The notes beneath the pieces were generated by a model. The model did not search any database. It worked only from the letters and a program-made list of their open reading frames with translations, and was not told the DNA's origin. From CABMGO01 sp964408125 (GTDB lineage: Archaea > Nanobdellota > Nanobdellia > Pacearchaeales > GW2011-AR1): DNA of 20,250 nucleotides. Location: contig CAYOYC010000011.1 of the NCBI GenBank assembly GCA_964408125.1, positions 1 to 20,250 on the forward strand, given 5' to 3'. Shown one piece after another: positions 1-6,891 of this stretch; position 1 is the stretch's first letter; every line of letters begins with the position of its first letter. The translations under genes were made by a program, and so were the position numbers.

Positions 1-336
1 TTAGGCTCAGTTACTGTTTATGATAATGAGGTTTCCTCAGTATCTAACAAGAATTTAATCGTTATCGGTGGTTCTTGTATAAATAGTGTTGCTGCTGAAT
101 TACTTGGTGGTGCTGCTTGCGATGATGCATTCACTGCAAAGACTGGCATAAAAGCTGGTGAAGCTCTTATACAATCCTTCACAAGAGGATCTAAGGTAGC
201 TTTATTGGTTGCTGGATTCAATGCTGCGGATACAACTAAGGCTGTAACTTATCTTTCAAACAAACCTATCGACACAACTGTTGGTAAGGCTTTGAAAGTA
301 ACAAGTGCAACTGAAGCAACTGCTATAACTGCATAA
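1..336 (+). CDS. S-layer-type surface protein, C-terminal part (5' end outside window)
   Basis: This frame is open from base 1 and ends with TAA at 334-336, giving the last 111 residues of a longer protein. It contains the run NLIVIGGSCINSVAAELLGG, then a Cys, then GIKAGEALIQSF and KVALLVAGFNAADTTKAVTYL. That pattern of a GG-C/P-x-N segment followed by a VAGxxAADT(T)xA segment is what I know from the C-terminal S-layer domain of methanococcal and DPANN surface proteins, where it forms part of the outer lattice. Two Cys residues in this part could form a disulfide. There is no C-terminal membrane segment: the protein ends in a Thr/Ala-rich tail, so it is not anchored by a C-terminal helix and is an unlikely archaeosortase substrate. 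It is followed directly by a strong terminator, consistent with a highly expressed monocistronic gene. The family call is from motif recognition; the N-terminal signal peptide cannot be seen here. Confidence 0.72.
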   Translation, partial: LGSVTVYDNEVSSVSNKNLIVIGGSCINSVAAELLGGAACDDAFTAKTGIKAGEALIQSFTRGSKVALLVAGFNAADTTKAVTYLSNKPIDTTVGKALKVTSATEATAITA

Positions 337-345
337 AAATACTTT

Positions 346-378
346 GGGTGTTTTTACACCCTTTTTTCTTTTTTTTAT
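346..378 (+). terminator. hairpin plus poly-T terminator of the S-layer gene
   Basis: GGGTGT (346-351) pairs perfectly with ACACCC (356-361) across a TTTT loop. It is followed by six T's, one C, and further long T runs to about 378. It lies ten bases after the S-layer stop codon. Archaeal termination mainly needs the T tract; the hairpin may also stabilise the mRNA 3' end. Confidence 0.8.
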
Positions 379-427
379 TTTTACTCTTTCTTTGATTTTT
401 TATAGGCAATAGTTTCAAAAGGGAGGG

Positions 428-455
428 TTTATAAGGTTAAATTACCATGGTAATT
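428..455 (+). promoter_or_regulatory. TATA box plus palindromic operator of the RHH gene
   Basis: TTTATAAG (428-435), preceded by a purine-rich BRE-like GGGAGGG, is centred about 26 bases before the ATG at 458. This predicts a leaderless mRNA and supports 458 over the in-frame ATG at 464. Between TATA and start lies the perfect 16-base palindrome AATTACCATGGTAATT (440-455). Its position would block RNA polymerase loading, so it is a good candidate operator for the ribbon-helix-helix protein encoded directly downstream. Confidence 0.7.
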
Positions 456-457
456 CA

Positions 458-700
458 ATGGTAATGGATACTATTCAGATTAGAATAAATGAACAATTAT
501 TGAAAGAACTAGATTTATTTGTTAAATCTGGATTTTACGCTAATCGTGCAGATGTGATAAGGGATGCCGTACGAAGATTCGTAATCGATTCTCAAATCGG
601 GACGATAAAATCAGATAGAGAATCTGTAAAAGAAGTAAGGGAGGCAAGAAGGAATTTATCGCAAGAAAAAATTGATTTAGATGAAATTAACAACCTATGA
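458..700 (+). CDS. ribbon-helix-helix (CopG/Arc-type) transcriptional regulator or antitoxin
   Basis: This 80-residue protein begins with a short beta strand (DTIQIRINEQL, residues 4-14). Two helices follow, with the signature GFYANRADVIRDAVRRFV (residues 25-42), the classic RHH fold that binds DNA as a dimer through the paired strands. The charged C-terminal tail (residues 45-80, rich in Lys/Arg/Glu) could be disordered and bind a partner, as in ParD/VapB-type antitoxins. A 16-base palindrome sits between its TATA box and its start codon, which suggests autorepression. Its stop codon overlaps by 14 bases the 3' end of the PIN-domain gene on the other strand, so the two genes are convergent and not in one operon. 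It may be an antitoxin for that PIN protein, but stand-alone RHH regulators of this kind are common in archaea, so the partnership is uncertain. Confidence 0.85.
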   Translation: MVMDTIQIRINEQLLKELDLFVKSGFYANRADVIRDAVRRFVIDSQIGTIKSDRESVKEVREARRNLSQEKIDLDEINNL

Positions 701-1124
701 TTTCTTCTGGTTTTTGAGACTTGATCCCGAAATAATTTGAAAGATTTATTAATTCCTCGTCTCTAGTAATTAAAATCGAGCTTGTTTTCTTTGCAATAAT
801 TAAATGAATTATATCAAATAGACTGCAATTTGATTTAATATCCTTCTTTATTTTAATAGCGAGCGAATATTCTTCCTGCGAGATTGAAACCTTTTTAAAA
901 ACAGAACTGCTCTCAAAAAAATCTCTTTTAATAAGATAATCTTCTGTTGAGAGAAGAAACATAATCTCTTTTAATATGAATCCAGAATAGAATATAGTAC
1001 TATTCTCTTTTCCAACGAATTCAAAAAAATTCTTTGCATAAACCCAAATGGGGACATTATGTAAATTTGTCTCTTTCTTCCACAAATTTAGATAAATACA
1101 TGTATCTACATAGAAGGATTGCAT
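687..1124 (-). CDS. PIN-domain ribonuclease-like protein (VapC-type)
   Basis: This 145-residue protein opens with FYVDTCIYLNLW, the first PIN strand carrying the invariant Asp (D7). Other acidic residues expected for the Mg-binding site are visible: E53 in SGFILKEI, D104 in SLFDIIHLIIAKK and D122 in LITRDEEL. The spacing and length match the VapC/PIN family, which cleaves RNA. It is transcribed towards the RHH gene with overlapping 3' ends. A TATA-like ATATTTAAA (1146-1154, read on the minus strand) is centred 26 bases before the ATG, so the mRNA should be leaderless. It could be the toxin of an unusual convergent toxin-antitoxin pair, or a housekeeping PIN RNase. The domain call is firm; the biological role is inferred. 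Confidence 0.8.
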   Translation of the reverse strand: MQSFYVDTCIYLNLWKKETNLHNVPIWVYAKNFFEFVGKENSTIFYSGFILKEIMFLLSTEDYLIKRDFFESSSVFKKVSISQEEYSLAIKIKKDIKSNCSLFDIIHLIIAKKTSSILITRDEELINLSNYFGIKSQKPEEIIGC

Positions 1125-1145
1125 GGAATTATGAAATAAATATGG

Positions 1146-1154
1146 TTTAAATAT
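1146..1154 (-). promoter_or_regulatory. TATA box of the PIN gene
   Basis: ATATTTAAA on the minus strand is centred about 26 bases upstream of the PIN start codon at 1124, matching the leaderless-promoter geometry seen across the window. Confidence 0.55.
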
Positions 1155-1190
1155 TTTTCTTTAGTTTCTTGCAATGAACATTTAGAAAAC

Positions 1191-1198
1191 TTTATATA
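1191..1198 (+). promoter_or_regulatory. TATA box of the 1220-2949 operon
   Basis: TTTATATA preceded by GAAAAC (BRE-like) is centred 25.5 bases before the ATG at 1220. It is the only promoter-like element seen ahead of the three tightly packed genes. Confidence 0.6.
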
Positions 1199-1219
1199 CG
1201 AAATTCTCGAAGATTTCTT

Positions 1220-1789
1220 ATGATAAAGAAAATAGAGACTCAGGAAGATAAAGACAGGAGGGCAAGGAAACTAAAGATTATAGTGAGCGTTATAATGGCC
1301 GCCCTAATCGGACTTTCTAGCCTTGGATATGCTATAATGAGCAAGAGCGATTCATCTTCTACCAATGTTGTTAATTATGCTGGTTTAAAGTTTGTGCAGA
1401 GTAATGATTTTTGGACAACTTCAATTAACGGAAAGGTTTTTTATTTTAATTATTTGCCGGAAGAGGTGAAGAATATAACTATCTCTGGAAATTATTCTTT
1501 GGAAAATTATTATCAAAAAACTGTTTATATTGTCAATATAAATCAGGCGGCTAGTAGCCTTTTATATGCATTAGATGGCATATCGTTGAGAACACAAGAG
1601 GCCTGCTTGGACGAAAATAGCTGCATAAATAAAGATTTACCGATAAAGAACTGTAGTGTAGATAACGTATTTGTATTTTCTGAATCTAATACGACCTCCG
1701 TTTTGAAACAGAATAACTGTGTTTTCATATCTGGGAACTTTTTTGAAGGCGTAGATAGATTTTTATATAGGATATTAAATATTATTTAA
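1220..1789 (+). CDS. membrane-anchored exported protein, first of a paralogous pair
   Basis: This 189-residue protein has a basic cytoplasmic N-terminus (DKDRRARKLK), one transmembrane helix at about residues 19-41 (IIVSVIMAALIGLSSLGYAI), and a predicted extracytoplasmic domain. That domain holds four N-glycosylation sequons (NIT, NYS, NCS, NTT) and several Cys, including a CLDENSCINK segment and a NNCVF motif near the end. I recognise no known family. It resembles the next gene product: both have Y-x-G-[LV]-KF just after the membrane helix. Near the C-terminus both have an NC/DC...VFVFSES/VIIIQKSEN strand, then NNC-[VF]-F-I, then a V-[DE]-RF helix. The genes are one base apart, so the proteins may form a heteromer on the cell surface. 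Start chosen because the TATA box is 25.5 bases upstream. Confidence 0.75.
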   Translation: MIKKIETQEDKDRRARKLKIIVSVIMAALIGLSSLGYAIMSKSDSSSTNVVNYAGLKFVQSNDFWTTSINGKVFYFNYLPEEVKNITISGNYSLENYYQKTVYIVNINQAASSLLYALDGISLRTQEACLDENSCINKDLPIKNCSVDNVFVFSESNTTSVLKQNNCVFISGNFFEGVDRFLYRILNII

Positions 1790-1790
1790 G

Positions 1791-2471
1791 ATGGTAAAAA
1801 AACAAAGAAAAAATAATAGCAAGAAGAAAAAGACTAGCTCTCTTGAGAATAAGTCTTTGAATCAGTTTCTTTGGCTAGTTGTATTTATAGTTGTTTTAAT
1901 TTTGGCGATCATTTTCGTGCCCAAAATATATCATGAAATATTTAATAAATTTGAATATGGTGGTGTAAAATTTGAAAAAATGGAATCTGCAAATCTTGTT
2001 CTTTATCATGGACAATTTCCTATAATATACAAGGGAAACCTTTCTGCTATTTTTAATACTTATTTTAGAACAGACCCAAGAGATAATCATATTCCAATAG
2101 AAACAAACTTAACTTTAGGGAAGAACGTAGTTGTATCTTTCGGTGAAGATGTCCAGTATTGTAAAGACATAATGATTGGGCAAATTGGGCTTACTCAATT
2201 TATTAGAGCTTTTCCTTTTGTAAAAAATGTAAGTTCTGGCGCGACGACTGATGAGGTTGCTGAATTATACAATATATCTAAATTTGATTGTAAAAATGCG
2301 TCTATGGATCGTACTGTTATTATTATTCAAAAATCAGAGAATGCCTCCATAGTTTCTGGTAGTAAAAACAATTGTTTTATTTTGAATGTTGGTGATTGTA
2401 AATATTTGCCAACTGTTGAAAGATTCGTAATGGGTGCCATGGCACAAATAAACGAAAAATCAATAGATTAA
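1791..2471 (+). CDS. membrane-anchored exported protein, second of a paralogous pair
   Basis: This 226-residue protein has a very basic N-terminus (residues 1-25, about half Lys/Arg), a single transmembrane helix at about residues 26-47 (QFLWLVVFIVVLILAIIFV), and an outer domain with five N-glycosylation sequons (NLT, NVS, NIS, NAS, NAS). Four Cys (in VQYCKDI, FDCKNA, NNCFIL and GDCKYL) could form two disulfides outside the cell. It shares its overall plan and several short motifs with the preceding protein (EYGGVKF against NYAGLKF; NNCFIL against NNCVFI; PTVERFV against GVDRFLY), so the pair most likely arose by duplication and then diverged. It starts one base after the preceding stop and ends one base before the next start, so translation is probably coupled. 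No enzymatic motif was seen; function unknown. Confidence 0.78.
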   Translation: MVKKQRKNNSKKKKTSSLENKSLNQFLWLVVFIVVLILAIIFVPKIYHEIFNKFEYGGVKFEKMESANLVLYHGQFPIIYKGNLSAIFNTYFRTDPRDNHIPIETNLTLGKNVVVSFGEDVQYCKDIMIGQIGLTQFIRAFPFVKNVSSGATTDEVAELYNISKFDCKNASMDRTVIIIQKSENASIVSGSKNNCFILNVGDCKYLPTVERFVMGAMAQINEKSID

Positions 2472-2472
2472 A

Positions 2473-2949
2473 ATGGATAGTCAATTAATTTTGTCTATTA
2501 TTCTGTCTTTTTTCCCACTTGTTGAACTAAGAGCTGGGCTACCCGTTGTGGTTGATTATTGTTTAAAAAATGGATTAGATATCTGGCCGTATTTTTCGTT
2601 GGTTGTTTTAATTAATATTCTCGTTACGCTATTTGTTTTTTTCTTTATGGATTTTCTGCATATTCACTTTTTAAAAATAAATTATTATAAAAATTTTATG
2701 AATAGATTTTTAGAAAAAATAAGGAAGAAGGGGAAAAGATTCGAGGGAAAAAGTGGTTTTGCACTATATTCTGCATTAGCTCTTTTCGTTGCTATTCCTT
2801 TGCCTGGAACGGGTGCGTGGACTGGTGCGATTTTAGCCTGGTTATTTGGATTTAATAGAAGGGCGAGTTTTGTAGCTATTTCCTTGGGTATTTTACTTGC
2901 TGGAATTATTATATTACTTATTTCTCTTGGTCTTTTTAGTTTGTTTTAA
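2473..2949 (+). CDS. COG2426-type small integral membrane protein (Sm_multidrug_ex family)
   Basis: This 158-residue, highly hydrophobic protein carries two paired motifs: SFFPLVELRAGLPVVV near the N-terminus (residues 12-27) and AIPLPGTGAWTGAILAW in the second half (about residues 107-123). This inverted pair, with re-entrant-like Pro/Gly segments, is the hallmark of the COG2426 / 'putative small multidrug export' family, related to the DedA-type fold. Three to four further helices surround the motifs, and a basic loop (RFLEKIRKKGKRFEGK) should face the cytoplasm. The substrate is not known; the family name rests on weak experimental support. It is the last gene of the operon begun at 1220, so it may help the two exported proteins or envelope lipids. 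Its 3' end overlaps the archaeosortase gene on the other strand by 36 bases. Confidence 0.82.
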   Translation: MDSQLILSIILSFFPLVELRAGLPVVVDYCLKNGLDIWPYFSLVVLINILVTLFVFFFMDFLHIHFLKINYYKNFMNRFLEKIRKKGKRFEGKSGFALYSALALFVAIPLPGTGAWTGAILAWLFGFNRRASFVAISLGILLAGIIILLISLGLFSLF

Positions 2950-3444
2950 TAAATATTTTAAATCTGAATAGATTGGAATCTCTTTTATTTTAAACAATTT
3001 TACTGCAAAAAACCAAATCAATACCACGAATATAATTGATATAAAATACCAAAAGAACATATGAACTTGCTCAAAATAGACTGATCCTGCGATTAGTGCC
3101 ATTAAAACTATTCTAATTATATTAAAAACTAAAAATATTAATGTGGAAAATAAAAGTATTTTTATTCTTTTTAGAATTTTTAGGCCTGCAGTGGACATTA
3201 CTAGAATAAATATTAGATAATATGCCGAGCCTGCTACGCATGCTGCTACGATATCTACTGCCGTTGTGTTAAAAAGTATTAAGTTTAATCTATAAAAGCT
3301 ATTTACATCTCCAAAAATGTTTAGAATAAACTCTACTGGGAAAAATGTTAACGGATAAAATACTTTGTAAAAGATAAAGAGATTTCCAAGTCCAGCAATT
3401 AGTATCAGAGCATATCTTGATACCAAACTATATAGTTTATTCAT
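2914..3444 (-). CDS. archaeosortase/exosortase-family transpeptidase (pacearchaeosortase-like)
   Basis: This 176-residue multi-pass membrane protein has the three conserved elements of the exosortase/archaeosortase family, in order and each in or beside a hydrophobic helix. They are Cys69 in AACVAGSAYYLIF (equivalent to the CxGxxS motif), Arg111 in VFNIIRIVLM (equivalent to N-x-[LI]-R-I), and His128 in QVHMFFWYFIS. In this family the Cys acts as nucleophile, cutting the C-terminal anchor of surface proteins and transferring them to a lipid or other group. The tail is basic (KQTKKTKRNK). It follows the large surface-protein gene by 33 bases on the same strand, which suggests an enzyme/substrate pair. 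The domain is firm; the exact subfamily name (as found in Pacearchaeota) is from memory. The Ala between C-V and G makes the motif slightly divergent. Confidence 0.82.
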   Translation of the reverse strand: MNKLYSLVSRYALILIAGLGNLFIFYKVFYPLTFFPVEFILNIFGDVNSFYRLNLILFNTTAVDIVAACVAGSAYYLIFILVMSTAGLKILKRIKILLFSTLIFLVFNIIRIVLMALIAGSVYFEQVHMFFWYFISIIFVVLIWFFAVKLFKIKEIPIYSDLKYLLKQTKKTKRNK

Positions 3445-3477
3445 CTTAAATATATATAGAAATTAATGGTTAAAAAC

Positions 3478-5145
3478 TTAATCTTTTCTAGAGACTATTG
3501 CTCTTATTACTAAAACTAATATAATCAAGATTACTAGGATTGCTATTCCCAATAAAAGGAAAGTTCCTGTCTTCCCGAATTGTTCGTATGCCCCAGAAAG
3601 CCAACCTGTTTTGCTAGCAACATTAACTGTAACTGCTTGATCTATTGTCTTACCATTATAAATCACATTTATATTGAATGTGTGTTGTCCAGCCTGTGTT
3701 GGTTTGAATGTTATATATGCCTTCTTTGTTTCTTGTTTTGCAGCTGAGACTATAGAAGGTTCTACTCTAATAAATTCTGCCCAAGAAGCATATTCGTCTG
3801 CTGAGATTATCGCGCTTATTGCTGTATCTGCATTATTTTTTAATGATATTTCTACAACTAATTCTTCTCCAACCATGGCTGTTGAATTTAATCTAGCTGA
3901 AATTGTTGGTTTTGTATAGTCTATACAGTCTCCTGCTACGTTCATGTAATACATATAATCATCTTCGGAGTCTGATTGATCGTCATAGGAATCATCATGA
4001 TCGTCATAATTAAATTCTGTTGAAAACAATAACTTATATGATTTTTCTTGCGCCCCTTGTGGGATTGCAAATGAAAATAATACATCCGTAGAATCTCCAC
4101 TATCCATATTGTCTATTTCTTTATATATATTAAGACCCAAATCTCTATTGTATAATATTACCTTTACTCTGTCTTGATCATTTGTTCCTGTGTTAGCTAC
4201 TGTTGCAATTAAATCTACTGTGCTTCCACAGCTTGTAGTCATTGGAGCATCTATTGCTGAAACAATTGCATAATCATCATCTTGATCAATTGAAACTTCT
4301 TGGTCTCCTATTAAAATGTCGCACTGGTTTTTTTCATCACTTTTCCTTATTGCTTTTATAACCAATTTATAGTTTCCAGAATCAATATCTGTACTTAGTT
4401 TGAATGTAAAATCTACGTCTGTGTCGTCTCCCTTATCAAGGTTGTTCACATCTTGTTTAAGTGAATCTTTATCGTCTACAAATTTGCTTGAAACATCTTT
4501 TCCTGTATCGTCAAAGAAATATAATTGTAATTTATAGTCTTCATTATCTTTATCTCCAGTATTATCTAGTGTTACTCTAACTTGTATATCGTCTAATGCT
4601 CTCCATTCCCAATCATCATCAACATCTGACTTATCTTCTAAGTCTGAAAGAGATAGATTTTCGTCCTTTATTCCTGAAGAACATAATCCAGCAGAAGTAA
4701 CGGAAAGTGTAAATGTTTCTGAATCTACTATTGTGCTTCCGTTTAATGCATTATATGATATTAAAATGTCTTGGTGGCCTCTTCCTTGTAATCCTGTTAT
4801 TGTTCCTGTTATTGTAGATATTTCTAATTCTGTTCCGTTCAAAACCACTGAAACCGGTGAGAAGCTAACAGAAACGCCGGAGGTATTTGTACTTCCGTTA
4901 ATTGCTATTGTTTGATTTTCTACATCTCCCGCATAGCTTACGTTGAATGAAAAAGTTGTACTATCTGATGTTTGATTTTCTACATCTCCCGCATAGCTTA
5001 CGTTGAATGAAAAAGTTGTACTATCTGATAATTCAGAAACAGATTGAGAACCTGTAGCTGTTAAAGAAATTGTAGCACTAGCCAAACTAACAGCGAATAA
5101 AATCAATGCAAAAACTGCAATTAGTGATCTTAATTGTTTTACCAT
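3478..5145 (-). CDS. large acidic surface protein with C-terminal membrane anchor, candidate archaeosortase substrate
   Basis: This 555-residue protein starts with a signal peptide (basic MVKQLR, then a hydrophobic stretch to about residue 23, ending SLASA). A Thr/Ser/Asn-rich beta domain with several N-glycosylation sequons follows (about 25-150), then two or more Ig-like/CARDB-like modules (QVRVTLDNTGD... and VDLIATVANTGTND...). A strikingly Asp-rich stretch (about residues 385-410, YDDHDDSYDDQSDSEDD) could bind calcium or resist salt. Another beta domain (about 420-510) with FKPTQAGQHTF precedes the C-terminal anchor. That anchor is tripartite: GWLSGAYEQFGKTG, a roughly 22-residue hydrophobic helix, then RAIVSRKD. 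This is the general architecture of sorted archaeal surface proteins, and an archaeosortase gene lies 33 bases downstream. Residues 41-60 and 61-80 are a near-exact 20-residue repeat from a 60-base DNA duplication. No PGF-like motif is seen, so anchoring without processing is possible. Confidence 0.78.
   Translation of the reverse strand: MVKQLRSLIAVFALILFAVSLASATISLTATGSQSVSELSDSTTFSFNVSYAGDVENQTSDSTTFSFNVSYAGDVENQTIAINGSTNTSGVSVSFSPVSVVLNGTELEISTITGTITGLQGRGHQDILISYNALNGSTIVDSETFTLSVTSAGLCSSGIKDENLSLSDLEDKSDVDDDWEWRALDDIQVRVTLDNTGDKDNEDYKLQLYFFDDTGKDVSSKFVDDKDSLKQDVNNLDKGDDTDVDFTFKLSTDIDSGNYKLVIKAIRKSDEKNQCDILIGDQEVSIDQDDDYAIVSAIDAPMTTSCGSTVDLIATVANTGTNDQDRVKVILYNRDLGLNIYKEIDNMDSGDSTDVLFSFAIPQGAQEKSYKLLFSTEFNYDDHDDSYDDQSDSEDDYMYYMNVAGDCIDYTKPTISARLNSTAMVGEELVVEISLKNNADTAISAIISADEYASWAEFIRVEPSIVSAAKQETKKAYITFKPTQAGQHTFNINVIYNGKTIDQAVTVNVASKTGWLSGAYEQFGKTGTFLLLGIAILVILIILVLVIRAIVSRKD
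4909..5029. repeat. perfect 60-base in-frame tandem duplication
   Basis: Bases 4909-4969 and 4969-5029 are identical at a 60-base offset. On the minus strand the unit encodes 20 residues beginning DSTTFSFNVSYAGD, so the reading frame is kept. Third-codon positions show no divergence, so the event is very recent or an assembly artefact. Confidence 0.97.
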
Positions 5146-5169
5146 GTTGTAATTTTTGAGTTACGACTG

Positions 5170-5224
5170 TTTATAAATCTTTTGGTTTTTTGATAGTTTG
5201 GGCGCCTTGAGAAATCTTTATATA
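5170..5224. promoter_or_regulatory. two back-to-back TATA boxes between divergent genes
   Basis: TTTATAAA (5170-5177) is centred about 28 bases upstream of the minus-strand surface-protein start (5145). TTTATATA (5217-5224) is centred 25.5 bases upstream of the plus-strand start at 5246. The two cores are about 47 bases apart, so the divergent promoters are separate, unlike the shared one at 11539-11548. Confidence 0.6.
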
Positions 5225-5245
5225 TGTCTGTATTATATATAGTAT

Positions 5246-5614
5246 ATGATAAAATCCAGAGAAAACCTTGTTGGCGCATACGCCTTCCTTGTTGGTGTTA
5301 TATTAGCGGTTCTAATGGGTATGACTCAAAAATTCTTGAATATTACATATAGCAATATCCCTTATGCATTTTTGGTAATATTAGGTATAATAATTGGGTT
5401 CCTTAATATAGGAGATCGGGACTCTATGACTTTCTTAATTGCTTCTCTGTCTTTGGTTATAGTGAGTGGATTTGGGCAATCTGCATTAATTTATGTATCT
5501 AATATCCCTATTCTTTCATCTTTAACTTCTATACTTGCAGCACTACTTGTTATGTTTGTGCCATCTACTATTATAGTAGCCTTGAAGGTTGTATTCAACC
5601 TGGCAAGAGTTTAG
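5246..5614 (+). CDS. small four-helix integral membrane protein, unknown function
   Basis: This 122-residue protein is predicted to span the membrane four times: about residues 8-27 (LVGAYAFLVGVILAVLMGM), 38-54 (IPYAFLVILGIIIGFLNI), 60-82 (SMTFLIASLSLVIVSGFG) and 88-118 (IPILSSLTSILAALLVMFVPSTIIVAL). A short GDRDS loop joins the second and third helices. I do not recognise a named family; similar small hydrophobic proteins are common next to core genes in DPANN archaea. It is divergent from the surface-protein/archaeosortase operon. Its stop codon overlaps the stop of the convergent gene at 5611. The start is supported by a TATA box 25.5 bases upstream. Confidence 0.72.
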   Translation: MIKSRENLVGAYAFLVGVILAVLMGMTQKFLNITYSNIPYAFLVILGIIIGFLNIGDRDSMTFLIASLSLVIVSGFGQSALIYVSNIPILSSLTSILAALLVMFVPSTIIVALKVVFNLARV

Positions 5615-6318
5615 TTTAATTTAAATAAAGGAAATTCTTTTTGATTCTCATCCCATGCAGTTTGAAATATATCGCCATTTTGATTTGCAAATGCGAATCT
5701 CCCAGTTCCATAGAAATAGGATGGATCAAACTCGACAACTCTTCGATTGGGTTCTGTTTGTAAAAATGGAGAATTTGGAGTACACCTTAAATTGAATTGA
5801 TAACGCTTTACGCGTTCTCCGTCTGTTGTTGGAGTTGGTAACATAGCGGGGTCGTTATCTTTCTTTCGGTCTTCTGAGGGATTAAAAATATCTTCTAATT
5901 CTTGGTATTCCACTTCTAATCTGTGCGTTCTTCTGTAAACCTGCCAAACTAAATCCATAAAACGTGGACTTCTTTCTATACACACTTTAACTAATTCATT
6001 ATATGTTTGTTTGACTTCCGTTAATGTTTTTATAATATCTACACCCCCTGATTGTAGTTGCTCTAAATCTCGAAAGGGGTCGCCTGTATATCTTGCTTGT
6101 TGCTCGGCTTGAAAGTTAGCGTTTGCTATATTTTTTTGTGACATCTGCGTAATTGGCTTAGCAATAGAATAAGACATAGAACACAATGCTCTTGTGCGAG
6201 CCACATGCTGTTCGATAGAAGTCATATATCCCAACTTCTTTAAAACTAAATTTGCTAATTTATCTGCCTGCGGAAATAATTTATATCTTTCTGGAAAATT
6301 ATTGGGGCGAAAATCCAT
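5611..6318 (-). CDS. soluble protein of unknown function (235 aa)
   Basis: I recognise no domain. The protein has no signal peptide or membrane segment. The first two thirds look helical, with Gln- and Arg-rich segments (MSQKNIANANFQAEQQARY; RSPRFMDLVWQVYRRTHRLEVEYQELEDIF). A Pro/Asp-rich linker follows (residues about 145-165, PSEDRKKDNDPAMLPTPTTDGE). The last 65 residues look like a small beta domain (RVVEFDPSYFYGTGRFAFANQNGDIFQTAWDE). Three Cys are present but no zinc-type spacing. A TATA box (TATTTAAATA, 6339-6348) is centred 25.5 bases before the ATG, so it has its own promoter. It is convergent with the 4-TM gene, sharing overlapping stop codons, and lies downstream of sepF on the same strand, about 150 bases away. 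Function unknown. Confidence 0.72.
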   Translation of the reverse strand: MDFRPNNFPERYKLFPQADKLANLVLKKLGYMTSIEQHVARTRALCSMSYSIAKPITQMSQKNIANANFQAEQQARYTGDPFRDLEQLQSGGVDIIKTLTEVKQTYNELVKVCIERSPRFMDLVWQVYRRTHRLEVEYQELEDIFNPSEDRKKDNDPAMLPTPTTDGERVKRYQFNLRCTPNSPFLQTEPNRRVVEFDPSYFYGTGRFAFANQNGDIFQTAWDENQKEFPLFKLN

Positions 6319-6470
6319 TTAGATGGAGAATTAGGTCTATTTAAATAAATTGTGGCGAAAGAGATATGCTGATAGTTTAGATTAAAACCACCAAATAAAG
6401 AATCGGATTTCTTGCATAGCGATCAATGGTTTAAAAAATAATATTAATTAAAAAAGGGGTTATTTCGTGA

Positions 6471-6869
6471 TTAATAACCGAATTTCTCAATCTCATCTCT
6501 CGGGGCTGCTGGAGCTGACTCCATAACACCCTTTTGGATTTTTGCAAACGAAGGCGTAGCAATTATACAATTGTCCCCAAATCCTGCGATAGAACCTTCA
6601 ATTGCTTCAACTGTTTTCTTAATCTTTGAAACAACTCTTTTCAGTTCAATAACATCTTTTGCTTTCAATGACTTGATGTCGATTACTACAATAGAGTAAC
6701 CTTCTCTCAAAGCATTCAAAATCGGATTGATGTCTTCGTAGGTTTTTAGAACGAAAGTTTTCACCATGACTTTTGAGTCATTTTGCTTAGCACCTGTATC
6801 GATTTCTATGAAATCGGCAGTTTCTGCACCTTCGCTTTTCTTCAATCTCTTGAAAAAGTTCATCACCAT
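6471..6869 (-). CDS. sepF: archaeal cell-division protein SepF, probable membrane anchor for FtsZ
   Basis: This 132-residue protein begins with a short amphipathic helix (MVMNFFKRLKK) of the type SepF uses to bind the membrane. A charged linker follows, then the compact SepF domain (about residues 35-120) with VKTFVLKTYEDINPILNALREGYSIVVIDIKSL, a helix containing the VVSKIKKTVEAIEG segment, and GDNCIIATPSF. In archaea with FtsZ, SepF binds FtsZ and tethers the ring to the membrane. The FtsZ gene lies about 3 kb away on the same strand, within the same run of core genes. A TATTTAAATA box (6892-6901) is centred 27.5 bases before the first ATG, so it has its own promoter although it lies 51 bases after the prefoldin gene. 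The Met at position 3 is an alternative start. I am confident in the family. Confidence 0.88.
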   Translation of the reverse strand: MVMNFFKRLKKSEGAETADFIEIDTGAKQNDSKVMVKTFVLKTYEDINPILNALREGYSIVVIDIKSLKAKDVIELKRVVSKIKKTVEAIEGSIAGFGDNCIIATPSFAKIQKGVMESAPAAPRDEIEKFGY

Positions 6870-6891
6870 AATTTAAGTTTGACATGTTGGG

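Noticed and set aside
6361..6470. Possible small RNA in the gap between sepF and the unknown protein
   Set aside because: I looked for C/D or H/ACA boxes and a stable stem on both strands and found none convincing.
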